Positions 1-12,190 of a DNA stretch of 64,000 nucleotides are shown here, piece by piece. Numbering within the stretch: position 1 is the first letter of the stretch; each line of letters starts with the position of its first letter. Under the pieces are notes generated by a model. The model did no database searches. It saw only the letters and a list, made by a program, of their open reading frames with translations, and was not told the DNA's origin. The stretch comes from Helianthus annuus. Taxonomy: Eukaryota > Streptophyta > Magnoliopsida > Asterales > Asteraceae. The position numbers and the translations under genes were made by a program. Location of the stretch: contig NC_035445.2 in assembly GCF_002127325.2 (NCBI RefSeq), positions 83,220,239 to 83,284,238 on the forward strand, given 5' to 3'.

Positions 1-749
1 CAGTCTTTGGTCAACACGAGGTTCGTTTGAACTTCGCAACGTGAGCATAATCACGATGGTTATAGTCCCTTGTGACTATACCTACTAATTACGACGTTGA
101 TTAGGTGTAGTGATGAGTCATAGTTTGATAACGAAACTAGATAATACAATAAGCACAGTTGTTTTAATGTTTGATTATCAAAATCTTTGTAGAATCTCCC
201 ATATTTTTATATGTTAGATTCTTAGAAAGATATCTGAAGTATTTTCATGACTCATTGATTTGATTTATATAATAATTATATAAGTTTTTATTTATTTCAA
301 AACAGTTATTATTAATCCTTGATTGGATTCCTAATAACATATTAACAAGTTTTTACGATGGTATAATCGAGATTTCAATGTAAGGCATAAAATGACTTGG
401 TAAATATCATATTGCCATATACAAACCTATTTTGTCACGAGTTTTCACAATTAAGATTAATACCAAATGTTTTGCCATTTATTTGGCTAATAAAACCTAT
501 GTATTCGCCATCATTTTTATGCTGACTGTTTTCGCATATGTTTCAGGTGTTCGACTATTCAAGCATGCAACGCATAGGACGACATACGGGCCTTAGACTT
601 CTAAAAAGAACAATTACATGTATTCTTTGTTTGTAAAACGATGTTAATAATATTGAAACAATTTAGTACCAGTAGTTGTGAGCAATTTGTAACGTGACTC
701 CCTGATATTTCCGCCGCTTGTTGTTATATTACGCGATTGGGGTGTTACA
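1..749 (+). repeat. 5' LTR (3' portion) of gypsy element 1, internally deleted
   Basis: From 158 on it matches the last 0.6 kb of the 3' LTR (6277-6867) almost base for base. Positions 55-126 match 4581-4640, and 127-157 match 5701-5731. Compared with the 3' LTR, two blocks (about 1.06 kb and 0.55 kb) are missing, so this LTR is a shrunken version of its partner. Confidence 0.8.
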
Positions 750-752
750 GAT

Positions 753-764
753 TGGTATCAGAGC
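753..764 (+). other. Primer-binding site (initiator Met-tRNA) of gypsy element 1
   Basis: TGGTATCAGAGC lies four bases after the LTR end and continues as ACTGGTT. It is complementary to the 3' end of plant initiator Met-tRNA, the usual primer of plant gypsy elements. Confidence 0.9.
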
Positions 765-771
765 ACTGGTT

Positions 772-1959
772 ATAGGGAATTAGGTTATTAGCATGCCTTG
801 AACCTAGTCTATAACCTTCCTAGGACCCAAACATGAGTAAACTTAGGACTTCTTTCCTAATCCTCATCCTTATTTGTGCCACAACTACTCCATGATTTAT
901 GAATCATCTAACCTTAGATTAATTATCCTGAACCTTAGGCTTTATGCCTTAAAGTATTCCTTAAAATGTTTTTCTCAAAACGTTTTCATTAAAATATTTT
1001 TCAAAATGTTTTCTTAAATGTTTTTGTCAAAATATTTCGCAAACATGTTTTATCTCAAACGATTTGTATTAAAAGTTTTCTTAAATGTTTTTCCTCAAAC
1101 GTTTTTCATCGAAATCTTGGGTTTTAATAATGTGAACACATGCAATCTGGAAGGGTGGATGCCTGTACCCTGAGTTTTCTGTCTAAGGCTAGAGTGTTTG
1201 TACAAATCCGCATTTTCGGACCAGTCACTCTTACCTGGGAACTCTTAGGGTGAGTGTCCACTTATAGGCTAAAGCATGTCTTCGTGAAGCATTATAAAAA
1301 ACCTATCCATCTTGACCCTACCGAATGATTTTTAAACGACCTTTGTAACCCTACTCATTCATGTTACCCTCGGTAATGTGTTTGCTCTTCATGACAATCG
1401 AAGCATCCTTCCTTTCCCAATACCATTTCATCATATTACCTTCATTGATATGTTTGATTCGATACAGTTGAAATGAATCCCATTTCATTTCACGACTCTA
1501 CGAGATCCTATTTTATTTTCAAAATACTACCTTTATTTTTTTAAAAAAAGTTTCAAATTTTTTTTACCATTTAGATGAGAATTTTCAAAATTTCAACACA
1601 AAGTTTCTTTATTTTAAAATTTTAATTTAAAGACATTTTGTCTTAAAAGTAATAAATTTTTAACAGGTAAAGAATTTTATAATACAAACCATTAACTCGG
1701 TTTGTATTCTCTCATCCAAAAATATTACAAAAGTTTATTTCAAACAACACTTTTCTCCAAACAAAATCCACAACCCTGTATAATCTAAATACAAAAACGA
1801 GACTTATAAAAAAGATTCTGACTAAATCAAAGTTAACGCTAAATTTTCTAAGTACAAGAAACGAAACACCAAAACTACTAACGAGAATTCGAAAAGAACA
1901 AAGGCCGAATCTTCAAAAATTCTAGGAAGCGCAAGACTTCAAAGAGTTTTGCAATTCCT
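772..1959 (+). other. Non-coding leader of gypsy element 1
   Basis: No coding potential is visible. A degenerate short repeat (variants of TTTTCTCAAAACGTTTTCAT) runs through about 960-1115. The rest is AT-rich sequence. Confidence 0.5.
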
Positions 1960-2278
1960 GCACCTGCTCTACTGAACTCAGTACCCTTTAAGGGATTTTA
2001 TCGTGGGAAGCAACCTCGGTGCAATCTTTGCAATTATCATCATGCGTCAAATTCCCCTTGCCGCCAGTGTACAATTTGTGGTTTATTTTGACATCTAGTT
2101 GTGACCTGTCGTATCCAGAACCGAGCAGCCCCTACTCAGACTCGCCCGAGAGCATGTTTCAATTGTGATGACTTAAATCATTTCAAGCGAAACTGCCCCA
2201 AGCTTGCCAATGTTAATGGACAATTATTCAATGTTAACGAGGCTCAAGTTAATGACCAAGCGCTTATGATCACCTGAA
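1960..2278 (+). pseudogene. gag zinc-knuckle remnant of gypsy element 1
   Basis: One reading frame gives a Cys-rich segment (CNLCNYHH..., CRQCTICG) and then a perfect CCHC knuckle with spacing C-x2-C-x4-H-x4-C (CFNCDDLNHFKRNC, about 2155-2196). This is the C-terminal nucleocapsid part of a gypsy Gag, which binds RNA in the particle. An in-frame TGA sits between the Cys cluster and the knuckle (about 2088), the N-terminal two thirds of Gag are not recognisable, and no pol follows. It is a dead fragment. Confidence 0.75.
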
Positions 2279-3703
2279 CCTCTAAATTTCCTGTTTATTT
2301 TCAAGAACAATGTACATATTTTAACTATGTTTGTATTGACAATATAAATTTCAATAAGTTTATCTCTATCCTTGTTATTCATTTTCCAAATTTCAAACTC
2401 TAATGTGATTACACTATGTGTGATTTTAAATTACATGCTAATTTTGAGGATTCCGTTCTTTAGGAACTAAATCTTATAATTTAGTATAATATGATGTCAC
2501 TCTGGTGCATTCATACCAACTTGGTAACACGATTGATACAAGTTAATACTGTTTTATGATCATAACATTACATGCATGATTTGTTTATCTAATATGTATA
2601 GTACATGATTATTAACACAATTTGCTTCGTATGTTGATTTAACGTACTTAGTGTAGCATATCTAGCACATGATTTGAAAACATTTTCTGGATATGCTTGC
2701 ATTATGATGATAATGTATGATTAGTATATGTTGCATTCTACCTGTTGGGTTAATGTGAAATATATACATAAATATTCGTACTAGAATAGAATACCTACTA
2801 CTAAATTTGTTATATGCAAAATAAGTAGCGCTATCATTACTAGTATGAAATACGATTTGATTTGACAGATGTTATGTTGTAACGATATTTATTTGATTTA
2901 GACGATAGTTCGACCTTATTATTTGTTTACCCTTGCTTAACAAGAGGAGCTATGTGGACCATGTGACGATACGAGTAATTATGGGTGCACACTTAATTAT
3001 GAGTTTCGACGCATGAGAATCATAGTAAGCCTTTTTAAGTACGATGGCATAAGATCTAGAGTGATTAAGGTAACAGGAGGAGTATGATGCGATAAGAACA
3101 CGGTGGATACGCCGATGGTACTTCCTATATATAAGTGTTCTTATTGTGTTATTCTTCAGAATGTTATGAGATCACTTGGTGATTTTATGTTATCTTGGAA
3201 CATTATGTGATTATGTGTTTGTTTGTTATTTGAGTGGTTATTCCCGATGGACGACAACAAGTACATTCATTAACTCAAATCGAGCCGACCGGGAGTATGA
3301 TATGGTGTTAAAGGTGACGATCTTGATGCCATAGGTATGTTGACCCGTCTCCTATGCATGAGATGCTCATGGTGCATTAGATGTACCTCGTGGGACGTTA
3401 GAAACCGTGTACGTGAAGGGCTTGAATGTACACCCCTTTGTTTGCTAGGAATTACACTAGGAGCTTAGTATAACATAGTGCCATACTTAAATGATTTTTG
3501 AACACTAGTCGACTATCACAAGTTTCAAAGGATTGAATACCTTGAGACATTTGAATATCCCAAATCACATTTTGAATTCCCTTCCAAATGATGCTCCGCA
3601 TCTTTGGGATCTAGCAATCTGCTTATCCATCAGTTGTTTCAATTCCACTCTACGGTCTCCTTCGAATAAATTTCGGGATGAAATTTCCTGAAGTAGGGGA
3701 GAC
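2279..3703 (+). other. Internal 3' region of gypsy element 1, non-coding
   Basis: No pol motifs are seen. The part from about 2900 to 3450 resembles gypsy U3-like sequence and contains one copy of the hairpin also found twice in the 3' LTR. The end (3671-3703) has the familiar gypsy layout TTTCGGGATGAAATTTC followed by a purine-rich AAGTAGGGGAGAC, taken as the polypurine tract next to the LTR start. Confidence 0.5.
3092..3144. repeat. TATA-loop hairpin, copy C
   Basis: A 9-bp perfect stem (ATAAGAACA/TGTTCTTAT) closes a 35-nt loop containing GGTGGATACGCCG and CTATATATAAG. The loop is nearly identical to those of the two hairpins in the 3' LTR. This copy lies in the internal region, not in an LTR. 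Confidence 0.7.
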
Positions 3704-5700
3704 TATGACACTTGTGCTCCGTAAACACACACAATGTAGGACACTATCTTTTATCAAAGAAACAATGTGTTTTGGTCTCAAAAATTTGTTTATTTTGGTT
3801 TTACAATTTCATATTTTGATTCAAGTTCATTTTCAAGCTTTAAATCGCTTTCTGGAAAGTTATACGTGAACTGATCCGTAAACGTAATCATTTTAATGCG
3901 GCAACCACTCCGGAACAGTGACATAGGCTTAACATACCTTAAATAACTTTAATATAACTTAGAAATAAGTTTTGAAAGCTTTGTTGTGTCAAAAACAAGT
4001 TTATTCACACTCAGGGACTATTTGCGTCAAACTGTGAAAGTCTGCTGATTCACATAGTATCGAACATTCCAGAACTTGATCATAAGTTAAACATTCCCTA
4101 ATTACCCTTTACATAGCTTAGAAATAGGCTTTGAGGTGTTTGGTGCGCAAAAATAAACTTATTTGATCAATAGGGACTAAAAGCGTCAAAAAGTGCATAA
4201 GTTTGCATTTTCGTGCATATCTTACGTTTTGAATATATACGGACATCCAAAAATTTATGTAATCATTAAAATATTTTATTTTAGTGATTAGCATGATGAA
4301 ATCCCATTCGTCGCGTGATTTGGATCGTTTTTCGCGTCCGTTCGTGTTCCGTCGTAACTAACCGAACAACGCAATCGTACGACCAAATGAACCGACATCC
4401 AAGATGTTTTCGAGCATGTTTCATGTTCCCTATGCTTTAACATCCTTGTAGAGCCTTGAAAATGGGTTAACGGGGTTTAAACGCATCAAAAATGGCCTAA
4501 ACGAGTTGTAGGGACCAAAACTGTCAACTTTCAAAAGTTTCTGGTAGCTGGCACATGGTGGCGCTACGCCACCACTATGGTCCCTTGTGACTATACCTAC
4601 TGCTTACCACGTTGATTAGGTGTAGTGAGGAGTCATAGTTTCGGTCAAAATACGCGTCTATGCGTATTTTGCAACCAAACTATTCTTGGGTATCAAAACC
4701 GTTTGTTTTGATATCAAACTTGTTTTCTAACTTCATTAAACATGTTTTAACATGTTTAACTCGTCACTTTAGGTTTAGTGCTTATATAGAGTCGTAAGTC
4801 ACGCAGTCTTGACAACTGCTTAGACTTCCGAACCCGACCCGTTTGGTCGATCATTAGGATCCGACCAAACGTATATTGTGACCATAGTTGTATAGGGAAT
4901 AACCTTCCGAGGTTATACCTTATGGTCACTTCGTTTAGTTAGTTGTATGATAGGTAGTTTATATGCCTTAAGAAAATGACCAAAATGCCCTTTTTCGCAT
5001 AATTTCATTTTAAGCATATGTAACACATGTTTTGACATCTAAACTGATTATATAACATAATTAGATATGTTAAGGCATATAATACTTGTCATAGGACTAG
5101 TTAGGCGTCTCGAACACGCTTTTACGCGAACGACACGTTATAGTGGCGTAAGCTACCTTAACGGGTCGTAATGGGGCGAAAGCACTTAGGATAGGTTTCG
5201 ATTTAGGATGTTGGCTTTGTTAAACCATATCACATGAGTTCCAATACTCATTTGGTTTACAAGACCTCATTCTACCCGATCTTCCAATTTAGGTGTCGAT
5301 TCCCTAACATAGTATCTGTTACCCTAGTAACCGCTTCAACACTTGAACTCTTGGCCTTTTGAGCTTTGTTATACCCTTTGAACCAGGACTATACACAACC
5401 CCAGGCGAGTACATAGTTCCCCTCTTTTACTGTTTTCAAATGTTTTGGGGTGATTCATATGTGTAATCGAGTTGTTTTCAAAATGTATGGCATATATATG
5501 TTCACTAAATGCTTTTATGTGTATTATTCCGATTATGCAAATGCAAATGTTTTATCCTTAAGTGATCTACCTATCTTCATAGTTAGATTCATATAGGATA
5601 TTTGAAGTACAGTCTTAGATCTTCCTATCTTCATAGTAAGGTTTTTAAGAAGTACTTTGCAACTCGATGGTTTGTTTTTGTGTAGATTGTTGGTGATTTA

Positions 5701-5799
5701 GATAACGAAACTAGATAATACAATAAGCACATGGTGGATACGCCGCTGGTACTTCCTATATATAAGTGTGCTTATTGTATTACCTTTCGTGGTGTTATC
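5701..5799. repeat. TATA-loop hairpin, copy A
   Basis: A perfect 15-bp stem pairs 5717-5731 with 5767-5781 (ending AAGCACA/TGTGCTT). An outer arm GATAACGAAA (5701-5710) faces TTTCG...GTTATC (5785-5799). The 35-nt loop has a TATA-box-like CTATATATAAG. It could be a U3 promoter element or a structured RNA part. Confidence 0.75.
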
Positions 5800-6150
5800 C
5801 CGAATCACCATTAGGATTTAGGTTTGTTTTGATTCAATTATTCAATATGACAAGAACCCAAGATCCCTGTAGTATCTACCTATCTTCATAGTTAGACTTA
5901 TATGGGATGTTTAGAGTACTAATATTGGAGTCCATGTTTGGATTCATTGTGTACTTTAATGCATGTTAGATTAGACAATGTGACAGAACCCGAATCCTTA
6001 TAGCATCTATCTATCTTCATAGGTTGATTCTTGTAGGATGTTTAAAGTACTGATATTGGAGTCCTTGATTGGATTCATTGTGTGCTTTAATGCGTGTTTA
6101 CGAGTTGGTACAAGTTGACGATTTATGTGTTATGTGGTAGTTGTGAATTA

Positions 6151-6249
6151 GATAACGAAACGGGTATAATAAAATAAGAACATGGTGGATACGCCGCTGG
6201 TACTTCCTATATATAAGTGTTCTTACTTTATTATTCTTGTAGCGTTATC
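6151..6249. repeat. TATA-loop hairpin, copy B
   Basis: Stem arms 6166-6182 and 6218-6234 pair at 16 of 17 positions, with outer GATAAC/GTTATC. The loop matches copy A, but the stem carries the paired change AAGAACA/TGTTCTT. Confidence 0.75.
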
Positions 6250-7116
6250 TGGATCACTTTAGGATTTTGTGTACAATTGTTTCAATGTTTGATTATCAAA
6301 ATCTTTGTAGAATCTCCCATATTTTTATATGTTAGATTCTTAGAAAGATATCTGAAGTATTATCATGACTCATTGATTTGATTTATATAATACTTATATA
6401 AGTTTTGATTTATTTCAAAACAGTTATTATTAATCCTTGATTGGATTCCTAATAACATATTAACAAGTTTTTACGATGGTTTAATCGAGATTTCAATGTA
6501 AGGCATAAAATGACTTGGTAAATATCATATTGCCATATACAAACCTATTTTGTCACGAGTTTTCACAATTAAGATTAATACCAAATGTTTTGCCATTTAT
6601 TTGGCTAATAAAACCTATGTATTCGCCGGCATTTTTATGCTGACTGTTTTCGCATATGTTTCAGGTTTTCGACTATTCAAGCATGCAACGCATAGGACTG
6701 CATACGGGCCTTAGACTTCTAAAAAGAACAATTATATGTATTCTTTGTTTGTAAAACGATGTTAATAATATTGAAACAATTTAGTACCCGTAGTTGTGAG
6801 CAATTTGTAACGTGACTCCCTGATATTTCCGTCGCGTGTTGTTATATTACGCGATTGGGGTGTTACAGGTTTTGTGTTTTTTCTTTAATTTTTGACTTAA
6901 AGTTTTGATTGTTATATGTTTTCCACAAGTTTGTAGCCTAGATGAGGGATTAAAGAATAATAAACCAAATTTTGATTTTTATATGTAACCCTAAATTTCT
7001 TTAAGGGACAAAAGAATAATGCTTGTTGATTTTATAATAATACGTGTGTAAACATTTAAATGAACTAAGTATGAGGACACCACTATGTAAAAGAAATAAA
7101 TAAAAAATGTTTTATT

Positions 7117-7412
7117 ATACTCTTGCATAGGATTACTCACCATTTTTGGGAGGTTTTGTTTTATGATTCTATTATATCTATTTTGTTCTGTTTTGATGAA
7201 GGAAATCGAAGAGTTCTGTTGCATTTTTGTTATATTCTTGCATAGGATTACTCACCATTTGGGAGGTTTTGTTTTATGATTCTATTATATCTATTTTGTT
7301 CTTTTTTGATTAAGGAAATCGGAGAGTTCTATTGCATTTTTGTTATATTCTTGCATAGGATTACTCACCATTTTTGAAAGGTTTTGTTATATTTTTGCAT
7401 AGGATTACGCTA
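7117..7412. repeat. Tandem repeat, about 115-bp unit, about 2.5 copies
   Basis: CTTGCATAGGATTACTCACC recurs at about 7121, 7237 and 7350, with a partial copy near 7393. The intervening text (GGAGGTTTTGTTTTATGATT...) is nearly unchanged. No coding sense is seen on either strand. 6868-7116 and 7413-7500 are AT-rich with nothing recognised. Confidence 0.85.
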
Positions 7413-7499
7413 ACTGTGGTTTGTTTGTGGTTTGTTTTTGCTAATTATTGGGTTTGTTTTTGCTAATTATTGGAGTAAATTTTTGTAATTCAAAGATAA

Positions 7500-9290
7500 A
7501 AAAGTGAGCATAAAAACATTTACATCAGTGTAAAAAAATCAACAACCGGAGTGTAAAAACCAACAACCGAGACGTAAAAAAGTTTATATTCTTTTAACAG
7601 GGCCGTAAAAAAATTTACAACCACGGGTGGGGGTAAAAACAAAAAAAAATTACGTGTCTCGCTGCACCCAACAAAATTTATAAAAATTTTTACGCACCTG
7701 ATCGGGAATTCTCAACGCGTTATATATACACACATTTTTAGGAGTTTACATTTGACACCCCCTTTTCGCCGAATGTAAAAATATAAAAACTGTAAAAACA
7801 TTATAAAATTTTACGGATGGTGACAAATTTAAGGTTTGGGGGAGGGGGGCAATTTTCGTTAAAAGATTATAAAATTTTACGAATGGTAAAAATATCAAAT
7901 GTAAAAAATTTTAAAAATTTAAAAAAGTTTACGGTTAATCGTTTGAAGGTGTCGCTTTTACACGTATATAAGGGTTGGGGACAAAGTATCGAAACCTTAA
8001 TTTTTAGGCGGAACTATGAATATGTTGGTTGATTTGGGTTGAATTTGGTTGCATTGCAGCCGGTTTCTACATGGTCCGGAAATGAGCCCAGAAGACGCTG
8101 TTCAAATTAGGGAAGCAATGCAAAAAGGTAAGACGTAATGAGTTACATTTGTATCAATAAAATTTACAACCAGGGTGTAAAAAGAGTTTACAATTGGGGC
8201 GTAAAAAAGTTTACAACCGGGGCGTAAAAAAGTTTAAAATTTTTTAACACGGGCGTAAAAAAAGTTTACATTTTTTTAACAGGGGCGTAACGTAAATTTT
8301 TTTCAACCAGCGCGTAAAAAACTTTACAACTGGGGATAGGGGTAAAAACAAAAAAAAAATTACATGTTGGTGGCACCCAACAAAATTTATAAAAATTTGT
8401 ACGCACCTGATCGGGAATTCTCAACGCGTTATATATACACACATTTTTAGGATTTTACATTCGACACCCCTTTTTCGCGGAATGTAAAAATATAAAAACC
8501 GTAAAAACATTATAAAATTTTACGGATGACGTCAAATTCGGGGTTTGGGGGAGGGGGGCAATTTTCGTTAAAAGATAATAAAATTTTGACGGATGGTAAA
8601 AACATCAAATGTAAAAAATTAAAAAAATTACGGTTAAAGAGCGTAGCAATTTTCGTTCGAAGGTGTCCCTTTTACACGTATATAAGGGTTGGGGACAAAG
8701 TATCGAAACCTTAATTTTTAGGCGGAACTATAAATGTGTTGGTTGATTTGGGTTGAATTGGGTTGCATTGCAGCCGGTTCCTACATGGTCCAGACACGAG
8801 CCAAGAAGACGCTGTTAAAATTAGGGAAACAATGCAAAAAGGTAAGACATTGATGAGTTATATTTGTGTCAATAAAATTTACAATCAGGGTGTATAAAGA
8901 GTTTACAACTGGAGCGTAAAAAAGTTTACAATCGGGTCGTAAAAAAGTTTAAATTTTTTTTAACACGGGCGTAAAAAAAGTTATTTTTTAATAGGGGTGT
9001 AATGTAATTTTTTTTTACAACTAGAGCGTAAAAAATTTTACAACCGGGGATGGGGTAAAATCAAAAAAATTACATGTTGGCGACACCTAATAAAATTTAT
9101 AAAACTTTTTACACGCCTAATTTGGAATTCTCAACTTGTTATATATACACACACTTTTAGGAGTTTACATTCGACAACCCCCTTTTCATCGAATGTAAAA
9201 ATATATAAATCGTAAAAACATTATAAAATTTTACGGATAATGACAAATTTGAGGTTTGGGGAAGGGGGCAATTTTCATTAAAAGATTATA
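7500..9290. repeat. Large tandem repeat, about 0.7-kb unit, three copies
   Basis: Landmarks recur about 710 bp apart. TTATATATACACACA occurs near 7721, 8430 and 9139; the TTTACATTYGACA block follows each; AAATTTTACGGAT recurs near 7806, 8516 and 9225. Between landmarks are short GTAAAAAAGTTTACAA-type iterations. Copies 1 and 2 both contain an exon-like segment (about 8059-8128 and 8773-8842) flanked by TTGCAG and GTAAGA. Copy 3 is more diverged and lacks it. Confidence 0.85.
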
Positions 9291-9520
9291 AAATTGGCAC
9301 CGTGCGCAAAAAAACATTTTACGTGTGAGTTTATATTCGGCGTTCAAAAAAACGTTTACATTCAACAAAGTGCACAAATTTTTTTTACATTCACTATCGT
9401 ACGTAACTTTTTTTTTTTTTTACATTCGACACCGTATGTAAAAAAACATCTACGAGTGAGTTTACATTCGACATTTAAAAAAACGTTTACATTCTATACC
9501 GTACGCAGATTTTGATTTGC
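9291..9520. repeat. Short-period TTTACATTCGACA-type repeat
   Basis: Variants of GTGAGTTTACATTCGAC and CGTACGTAAAAAAACAT recur every 60-70 bp and appear to extend the repeat family of the preceding block. A T-run lies near 9407-9420. Between 9521 and 10120 I recognise no gene; about 9671-9790 looks like GC-richer exon remnant sequence but has no readable product. Confidence 0.5.
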
Positions 9521-10123
9521 GTAAAAGTGTATGTTTAAAATGTTTTTACAATGGAGTAAACAAAAATTACCTAAAGGTAAATACGATATTACACATACTC
9601 GTAAATAAATTTCAATAGGATCTAGTGTTTTACGTTGAATGTTGATTAGTTTTATTTTTTTGTTGTTTTCATAGTTGTTGAAGGGTTGAGAACGAGGCCG
9701 TAATTGAGACAAGGACAACGAAGAGACCCGAATGGAAGATCAAGAAGAAATGGAGGGTGGCGAACAATTGGACTTAAGATACCGTCTAGTTGTATCGTCT
9801 CATTACGTTGATGTAATCTATAAAACACAGTGTTTTGAGGGTTGGATGGGATCTAAATTCTTAGAAACATTCCATTAAAAAGTTGTTGCATATTTTTTTA
9901 TAATTTGGTTAATACAATTAAAATTTATTGTTTGGGTCCATATTAATTTTCAAGACTGACAAGTTTTTGATCAAATGTATGACTTTGCTTTATAAATTGT
10001 GTCAGGAGTTAATTTACCATCGTAACCCTTATTGTACCATATAATATTATTTTAAAGACATGCATAAAGACAAAAAATCCAAAAGCACAATGCAATCTCA
10101 ATCATCCATTTTAGATTGATCAA

Positions 10124-10148
10124 CTAGAAAAGTAACCCGCGGCGGGGG
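10124..10148 (-). mobile_element. Helitron-type 3' terminus (minus orientation)
   Basis: On the minus strand, a GC-rich palindromic segment (CCCGC...GCGGG) is followed after about nine bases by CTAG and then T. This is the end structure of plant Helitrons (hairpin, short spacer, CTRR, inserted at A/T). The hairpin loop is very short, so it is probably degenerate. The other end is not identified; the body would lie at higher coordinates. Confidence 0.45.
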
Positions 10149-10254
10149 CTAAATTTATATTTCCATCAAGTTAGATACATGAGCTGCAACCAAGAGTTTA
10201 TGCCTAGATTTGTATATGTATTATGGTTGCAACTTAGGTTGTATTCAGTATAAG

Positions 10255-10425
10255 TATATATACCACCTAGACGCACCCCGGAAAAACACAAACGACACAC
10301 CTGGTCTTTGAGAATTGAGATGGCGAAGCTCATGTAGCTCATAATCGAAACCCTATACGTCTGAAAACCAAGTCGATTCCACTCTCTCTCTTCCTTCGCA
10401 TCTTTTTTGTTGCAATTTCCCATTT
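10255..10425 (-). other. Leader/first-exon-like segment, copy 1
   Basis: Read on the minus strand, this segment has GAGAGAGAGTGGAATCG, CGTATAGGGTTTCGATTATGAG and CTCAATTCTCAAAGACCAG followed by GTGTGTC, i.e. a pyrimidine/purine-rich leader ending in a possible 5' splice site. A second diverged copy lies at 12040-12180 in the same orientation. A host-gene 5' UTR captured or duplicated by a transposon is plausible; the gene is not recognised. Confidence 0.45.
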
Positions 10426-10429
10426 TAAT

Positions 10430-12030
10430 TCCACATTTAATGAGAAAGAAGCTTTGAATGAAAAAATAACTATAAAAGAGCCCTTTGTTTTCCCAAAGAA
10501 TTCATTCATTTTGTTTTATCGTTCCTTCATCCAACATTAAAAAAGAAAGACCAGGAGCCATGATCATAATATAACTATAAACAAAAGAAGAGCCCTATAG
10601 AAGTAAGTAGATGAGAAAGCAAACAGACCACCAAATTAATGTCTCCCATAAAGACTACGATTAACAATCATGCACAAACCCGACCCATAATCCACATGAC
10701 CCATACTATTTTTAAAACACCATAAATTGTCTGATTAAAGTTTAAGTAAAGCTATGTTCGGCAACGTGTATATGCTATATTAAAAACTATTAATGGAAGG
10801 CAACAGTAAATAATGACGATTTTCTCATACTAAATCACACAATGAATTCACATTACATGCTCTAAATGTATGATCTCAAGTGTCACCAAATTGGCATTTT
10901 ACCTCTTACAGTAACATTTGATGATAATTTCAAAAAATATGATAATAAAGACGTAAGAATCACCTGTTGTCCTCCGGGAACTTGATTCTGATGGTTTCTC
11001 GGTTGCTTCCACGTCCATGCCAAATTAAATACAAGAATTCACACCAAATTAAAAGGTAGCATGTGGTTTAAGGAAAAAGATGAATCAAACAACGATTAAC
11101 AAATAATAGCACATTCACCTCAGATAGCCTTTTTAGGGTAAACGGTAGGCCATCAACAAAGCTATGATGAGCTGAAAAAAACACAATAAGACACATGAGT
11201 TCATCAAAAACTTCCAACTATCGACAGATCGAAAGCATCTAAGGAATTGATTTGGGCAAGATAATTGTTAAAGACAATTCCAACCTAAGTAAAGAAAGAA
11301 CCTTGTGAACGCCGACACAACCAAACACCATTGTCATTAATCGGTTGCAATGTGAATGCACCACGATTCACATTACCCATGCTGGTGTTTTTATTTTTGG
11401 TGTACTATAGATCTGTATATTAAGATTTATTATTAGTGATTTTAAGCATTAGTGGGTTGAATCCCTTGACAAATTCCACACTTGTCCTCACAGGAACTCT
11501 TATATTGACCTTTAGATCGACTAACAGTTCAACCCATGCCAACTGAATTGGATAGAGATCCAGTTCTGGGCCCAACCAAGTTCTTAACAACATTGGTTAT
11601 TACTCAATAAAGGTGTAGATTCTTGAATAAACAATTTAAAAGTTTTAAAAGAGTATACTTTTGTGGCAATTCTCAAACTTTTTTTACTTTTTATTAAGTT
11701 AAAGTGTTAAACCTTTCCGTTGACCAATGTGGGATGTACTTGAGACACCCCCAAGCTCCTTGTTGACCCATTAAGTATCCAGCTCCAAGTTCCAGTTGAT
11801 CAGCAAAATTTTCATGAGTTTGTTTTCAACAAAAAACTATAGCAATTAACTTCCCAACATGTACCCTTGCTTATACTACTTGTAACATACTACTTCATCC
11901 TTAACCTGCAATATATTGTTCATAAAAAGTTTGATTTTGTATTCACTAAGTATCCCAAATCACAGTCAATCCACAAATCAAACTAAAAACCCACATCAAT
12001 TTCTCAGAAAAATGAGAATCAAATCATCAA
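10430..12030. other. No gene recognised
   Basis: This is AT-rich sequence between the two leader-like copies. A short exon-like stretch on the minus strand (about 10975-11020, GGACGTGGAAGC... up to a GTGATTC donor) is the only hint of coding DNA. I cannot assign it. Confidence 0.3.
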
Positions 12031-12190
12031 AAACCCTCGACGCACCAAAAAAACCTAAATGACGTACCTGGTCTTTAAGAATTGAGATGGCAAAGCTCGG
12101 TCTTTAGCTCATAATCGAAACCCTATACGCCGGAAAACCAATTCCGATTCCACTCTCTCTCTCTTTCTTCCTTTCGCCTCTTTTTGCGGA
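12030..12190 (-). other. Leader/first-exon-like segment, copy 2
   Basis: About 85% similar by eye to 10255-10425 and in the same orientation, about 1.77 kb away. The matching part again ends at a possible donor (GACCAG then GTACGT). 12190-12430 upstream of it on the minus strand has no convincing protein. Confidence 0.45.

Larger units (their letters stand above)
1..6867 (+). mobile_element. Non-autonomous Ty3/gypsy LTR retrotransposon, left end outside window
   Basis: The end of a 5' LTR (to 749) is followed directly by a Met-tRNA PBS, about 2.9 kb of internal DNA and a 3' LTR (3704-6867). Both LTRs share about 600 bp at their right ends and finish in GGGGTGTTACA. The internal region holds only a decayed gag zinc-knuckle segment; I see no protease, reverse transcriptase, RNase H or integrase. 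It must have depended on a related autonomous gypsy element. A TSD cannot be checked because the left end is missing. Confidence 0.85.
3704..6867 (+). repeat. 3' LTR of gypsy element 1
   Basis: The LTR begins just after the polypurine-like tract (TATGACAC, a mutated TGTGACAC-type start) and ends at GGGGTGTTACA. At about 3.16 kb it is long but within the range of plant gypsy LTRs. Inside are diverged tandem segments of about 110-130 bp (5570-6100, each with CTATCTTCATAG and GATTCATTGTGT-type motifs) and two copies of a TATA-containing hairpin. Confidence 0.75.

Noticed and set aside
8526..8714. Short open frames beginning in the 0.7-kb tandem repeats (7817-8032, 8526-8714)
   Set aside because: They cover AT-rich repeat sequence, differ between copies and end at unrelated places.
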